This document shows, piece by piece, positions 61,931 through 64,000 of a stretch of 64,000 bases of DNA. The stretch spans positions 858,368 to 922,367 of the forward strand of contig NZ_LGYE01000002.1 of assembly GCF_001262495.1 (NCBI RefSeq), in the 5' to 3' direction. The stretch comes from Microbacterium sp. GCS4. Lineage in GTDB: Bacteria; Actinomycetota; Actinomycetes; Actinomycetales; Microbacteriaceae. The stretch's first letter is position 1. Every line of letters starts with the position of its first letter. A program made the translations under genes and the position numbers. The notes beneath the pieces were generated by a model. That model was not told where the DNA came from, did not search any database, and saw nothing but the letters and a program-made list of their open reading frames with translations.

Positions 61931-62848
61931 ATGCGACGCACACGGACACTGGCAGGAATCGGTATCGCAGCCGTAGCACTGCTCGCCCTGACGGCCTGCA
62001 ACAGCGGCACGCCGTCCAGCACCGGAGCGCCGGAGGGCGGCGACGAGGGCGACTCGTCCAGCAGCACCCCCTGGACCGTTCTCACGGACGTCAGCATCGA
62101 CGGCAGCCCGACCTTCGACCGGATCTCCTCGTCCGGCACGGTGAAGGTCGGCGTCAAGGAAGACCAGCCGGGTCTCGGTTACCTCGACCCTGTGACGGGC
62201 GAGCGCACCGGATTCGACGTCGACATCGCGCGCTGGATGGCCGCATCGCTCGGAGTCGACCCGGAGAAGATCGAGTTCCAGGCGATCGCCTCCGCCAACC
62301 GCGAGCAGGCCATCGTCAACGGCGACATCGATTACTACGTCGGCACCTACTCGATCACCGACAAGCGCAAGGAGCAGATCTCCTTCGCCGGTCCGTACTT
62401 CGTCACGGGTCAGGGTCTCCTGGTCGCGGCCGACAGCGACATCGAGAGCGTCGACGACCTCAGCTCGTCGACCACCGTCTGCTCGGCGACCGGCTCCACG
62501 CCGATCCAGAACATCAAGACGAACTACCCCGATGTCCCGACCAAGGAGTACGACACGTACTCGAAGTGCGTCGAGGACCTCAAGAACGGCCAGGTCGACG
62601 CCGTCACGACCGATGAGGCGATCCTCATCGGTTACGCAGCACAGGACCCCGACAACCTCAAGGTGGTCGGCGAGCCCTTCAGCGAGGAGCGCTACGGCAT
62701 CGGAGTCGCCAAGGGCGATGACGCGCTGGTCGAGTACTTCAACACGCAGCTGACCGACGGCGGAGACATCTGGCAGCAGATCTTCGACAACAACCTCGGC
62801 GCCTCCGGTGTCAAGGCCACCCAGCCCGAGGTCGACCCGGTCGGCTGA
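61931..62848 (+). CDS. gluB: Glutamate-type solute-binding lipoprotein
   Basis: 305-residue extracellular binding protein. Signal sequence RTLAGIGIAAVALLALTAC with lipobox LTAC, then a Ser/Gly-rich linker (about 24-45). The binding domain has GTVKVGVKEDQPGLGYLDPVTGERTGFDVDIARWMAASLG, and GDIDYYVGTYSITDKRKEQISFAGPYF with the conserved arginine for the alpha-carboxylate. VCSATGSTPIQNI and the DEAIL motif follow. AAGGAGA 7 nt before the ATG. Confidence 0.93.
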   Translation: MRRTRTLAGIGIAAVALLALTACNSGTPSSTGAPEGGDEGDSSSSTPWTVLTDVSIDGSPTFDRISSSGTVKVGVKEDQPGLGYLDPVTGERTGFDVDIARWMAASLGVDPEKIEFQAIASANREQAIVNGDIDYYVGTYSITDKRKEQISFAGPYFVTGQGLLVAADSDIESVDDLSSSTTVCSATGSTPIQNIKTNYPDVPTKEYDTYSKCVEDLKNGQVDAVTTDEAILIGYAAQDPDNLKVVGEPFSEERYGIGVAKGDDALVEYFNTQLTDGGDIWQQIFDNNLGASGVKATQPEVDPVG

Positions 62849-62926
62849 TGACGACGGGGCGGCCGGCACGGTCGGCCGCCCCATATCAGCAGGTCCATCC
62901 GAGAACCCGAATCGACAGGAGCAGCA

Positions 62927-63574
62927 GTGGGAGTCATCACCGACCACCTCGACCTCTGGGGAGAGGCGCTGTGGGGAACCATCGTCCTGTTCCTGGGTGG
63001 AGGACTGATCGCCCTGGTCCTCGGACTCATCGTCGGGGCGGCGAGAGTCTCGCCGGTGCCGATCGCTCGTGCCGCGGGCGGCGTGTATGTCAACTGGATC
63101 CGCAACACCCCGCTGACACTCGTCATGTTCTTCTTCGCGTTCTGCCTGCCGATCCTGCTCGGCGAGCGCGTGAACTCGCTGCTGCTCGCGGTACTCGCGC
63201 TCGGCATCTACACCGCCACGTACGTTGCGGAGGCGCTGCGCGCCGGTATCAACACCGTCCCGGTCGGACAGGCCGAGGCCGCGCGGGCGATCGGCCTGAA
63301 CTTCGGGCAGGTCATGCGCTACGTCGTGCTGCCGCAGGCGACGAGGTCTGTCGTCCCGCCGATGATGAGCGTCCTGATCGCTCTCATGAAGAACACCACG
63401 GTCGCCGCCGGCTTCTCCGTGGTCAACCTCGGCACGATCCGAGCGGCTCTCAGCGAGCGCGGTGAGAGCGCCCTGGCCGTGCTGCTCTGGGTCATGGTCA
63501 TCTTCATCGTGCTCGTGCTGGTGCTCAGCTGGGTGCAGAACAGACTCGAGAACAAGTGGAGGATCGTGCGATGA
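62927..63574 (+). CDS. gluC: Glutamate-type ABC importer permease
   Basis: 215-residue inner-membrane permease with five hydrophobic segments. WGTIVLFLGGGLIALVLGLIVGAAR opens it, NWIRNTPLTLVMFFFAF follows, and the EAA loop reads GQAEAARAIGLNFGQVMRYVVLPQA near 132. GTG start preceded by AGGAG. Its stop overlaps gluD by 4 bp. Confidence 0.93.
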   Translation: MGVITDHLDLWGEALWGTIVLFLGGGLIALVLGLIVGAARVSPVPIARAAGGVYVNWIRNTPLTLVMFFFAFCLPILLGERVNSLLLAVLALGIYTATYVAEALRAGINTVPVGQAEAARAIGLNFGQVMRYVVLPQATRSVVPPMMSVLIALMKNTTVAAGFSVVNLGTIRAALSERGESALAVLLWVMVIFIVLVLVLSWVQNRLENKWRIVR

Positions 63575-64000
63575 GCTCCGTTCTTTTCGACGTCCCGGGC
63601 CCCCGCGCCGTCGTCCGCAACCGGATCATCGGCGTGGTCACCGTGCTCGTCGTGCTCGCGGTGCTCGGCTGGGTCGTCTGGAGGCTCTTCGCCACCGGGC
63701 AGTTCTCCGCGGCGAAGTGGAACATCTTCACCTTCTCTGCCGTGTGGGTGCGATTCGGCGAGGGCCTGCTGAGCACTCTGGCTGCGTTCGCCGTCGCTGG
63801 CGTCGGGTCTCTCGCTCTCGGCTTCCTCCTGGGTGTGGGCCGGCTATCGGAGCATGCCTGGGTGAGGGAGCCCGTCCGGTGGATCATCGAGGTCTTCCGT
63901 GCGATCCCCGTCCTCATCCTGATGATGCTGCTCTACTACGGCCTCCCGGTGATCGGTGTGCGGATGCCGCCATACTGGGCGGTCGTGATCGCGCTGATCG
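63571..64000 (+). CDS. gluD: Glutamate-type ABC importer permease, second subunit (partial)
   Basis: First 143 residues only; the gene leaves the right edge. It starts with a cytosolic tail and a membrane helix (IIGVVTVLVVLAVLGWVVW), then the permease domain with VRFGEGLLSTLAAFAVAGVGSLALGFLLGVGR and IIEVFRAIPVLILMMLLYYGLP. The longer N-terminus than GluC is typical of GluD. Coupled to gluC by an ATGA overlap. Confidence 0.92.
   Translation, partial: MSSVLFDVPGPRAVVRNRIIGVVTVLVVLAVLGWVVWRLFATGQFSAAKWNIFTFSAVWVRFGEGLLSTLAAFAVAGVGSLALGFLLGVGRLSEHAWVREPVRWIIEVFRAIPVLILMMLLYYGLPVIGVRMPPYWAVVIALI

Noticed and set aside
1-64000. CRISPR arrays, prophage or transposase genes
   Set aside because: No regularly spaced repeats and no integrase, terminase, capsid or transposase proteins are seen; tandem repeats found are within coding frames.

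Overview
The window is GC-rich, densely coded DNA from an actinobacterium. I place it in Microbacteriaceae, most likely Microbacterium or a close relative. The support is a three-part acyl-CoA carboxylase locus (alpha, beta, epsilon), DUF3039 and DUF2510 proteins, a Ku/LigD pair, an actinobacterial Tad pilus locus, a LysM protein facing lexA, frequent GTG starts and constant use of GGATGCC/GCATCC codon pairs. The genus is inferred from gene content and style, not from a database search. Almost all of the window looks like core chromosome; one short stretch (about 33.05-35.66 kb) looks acquired.

Layout. 0-5.5 kb: sugar-phosphate mutase (cut by the window edge), purine nucleoside phosphorylase, an LpdA-type flavoprotein, acyl-CoA carboxylase alpha chain and Maf. 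5.5-11.2 kb: a TRAM-domain RNA methyltransferase, a LuxR-type two-component system with an odd kinase-like third membrane protein, and a ROK regulator. 11.4-15.1 kb (minus strand): carboxylase epsilon and beta subunits, an unknown glycine-rich protein and a nucleotidyltransferase. 15.3-18.9 kb: an ABC exporter whose ATPase carries a very long basic-then-acidic N-terminal tail, then a DUF3039 protein. 19-28 kb: nicotinate phosphoribosyltransferase, murI-rph-rdgB, a DHFR-like protein, a zinc-type CDF exporter with a Zur-like box, the divergent ligD/ku end-joining pair, DedA and tRNA-Leu. 28.2-32.7 kb: Tad pilus operon tadABC plus four small pilin or TadE/G-like genes. 32.7-35.66 kb: a decayed second copy of part of tadC, two unknown genes of lower GC and a truncated fragment.

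35.7-47.6 kb: membrane protein, NUDIX, MFS, prfB, two DUF2510 membrane proteins, ftsE-ftsX-smpB, an S9 peptidase and lexA. 47.9-55.2 kb: a LysM protein facing lexA (a likely SOS division inhibitor), hisC-hisB-hisH, a ParA-like ATPase on the opposite strand, priA(hisA)-sseB, a small secreted protein and DUF1844. 55.4-57.6 kb: infC-rpmI-rplT with a structured leader and a strong terminator, then a SpoU rRNA methyltransferase. 57.7-60.7 kb: OmpR-type two-component system co-transcribed with a TAXI-family lipoprotein. 61.1-64 kb: a glutamate-type ABC importer gluABCD, with gluD cut by the window edge.

How it works together. Two themes recur. Many genes have a TANNNT -10 hexamer ending only 6-9 nt before the start codon, which points to widespread leaderless mRNAs. 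Genome maintenance is well represented: LexA, an SOS-type LysM protein, Ku and LigD. The most unusual items are the partial tadC duplication at the edge of a small island, the charge-segregated tail on the ABC ATPase, the kinase-like membrane protein with no recognisable catalytic residues, the TAXI receptor tied to a two-component system without TRAP permeases, and infC starting at an ATC codon.
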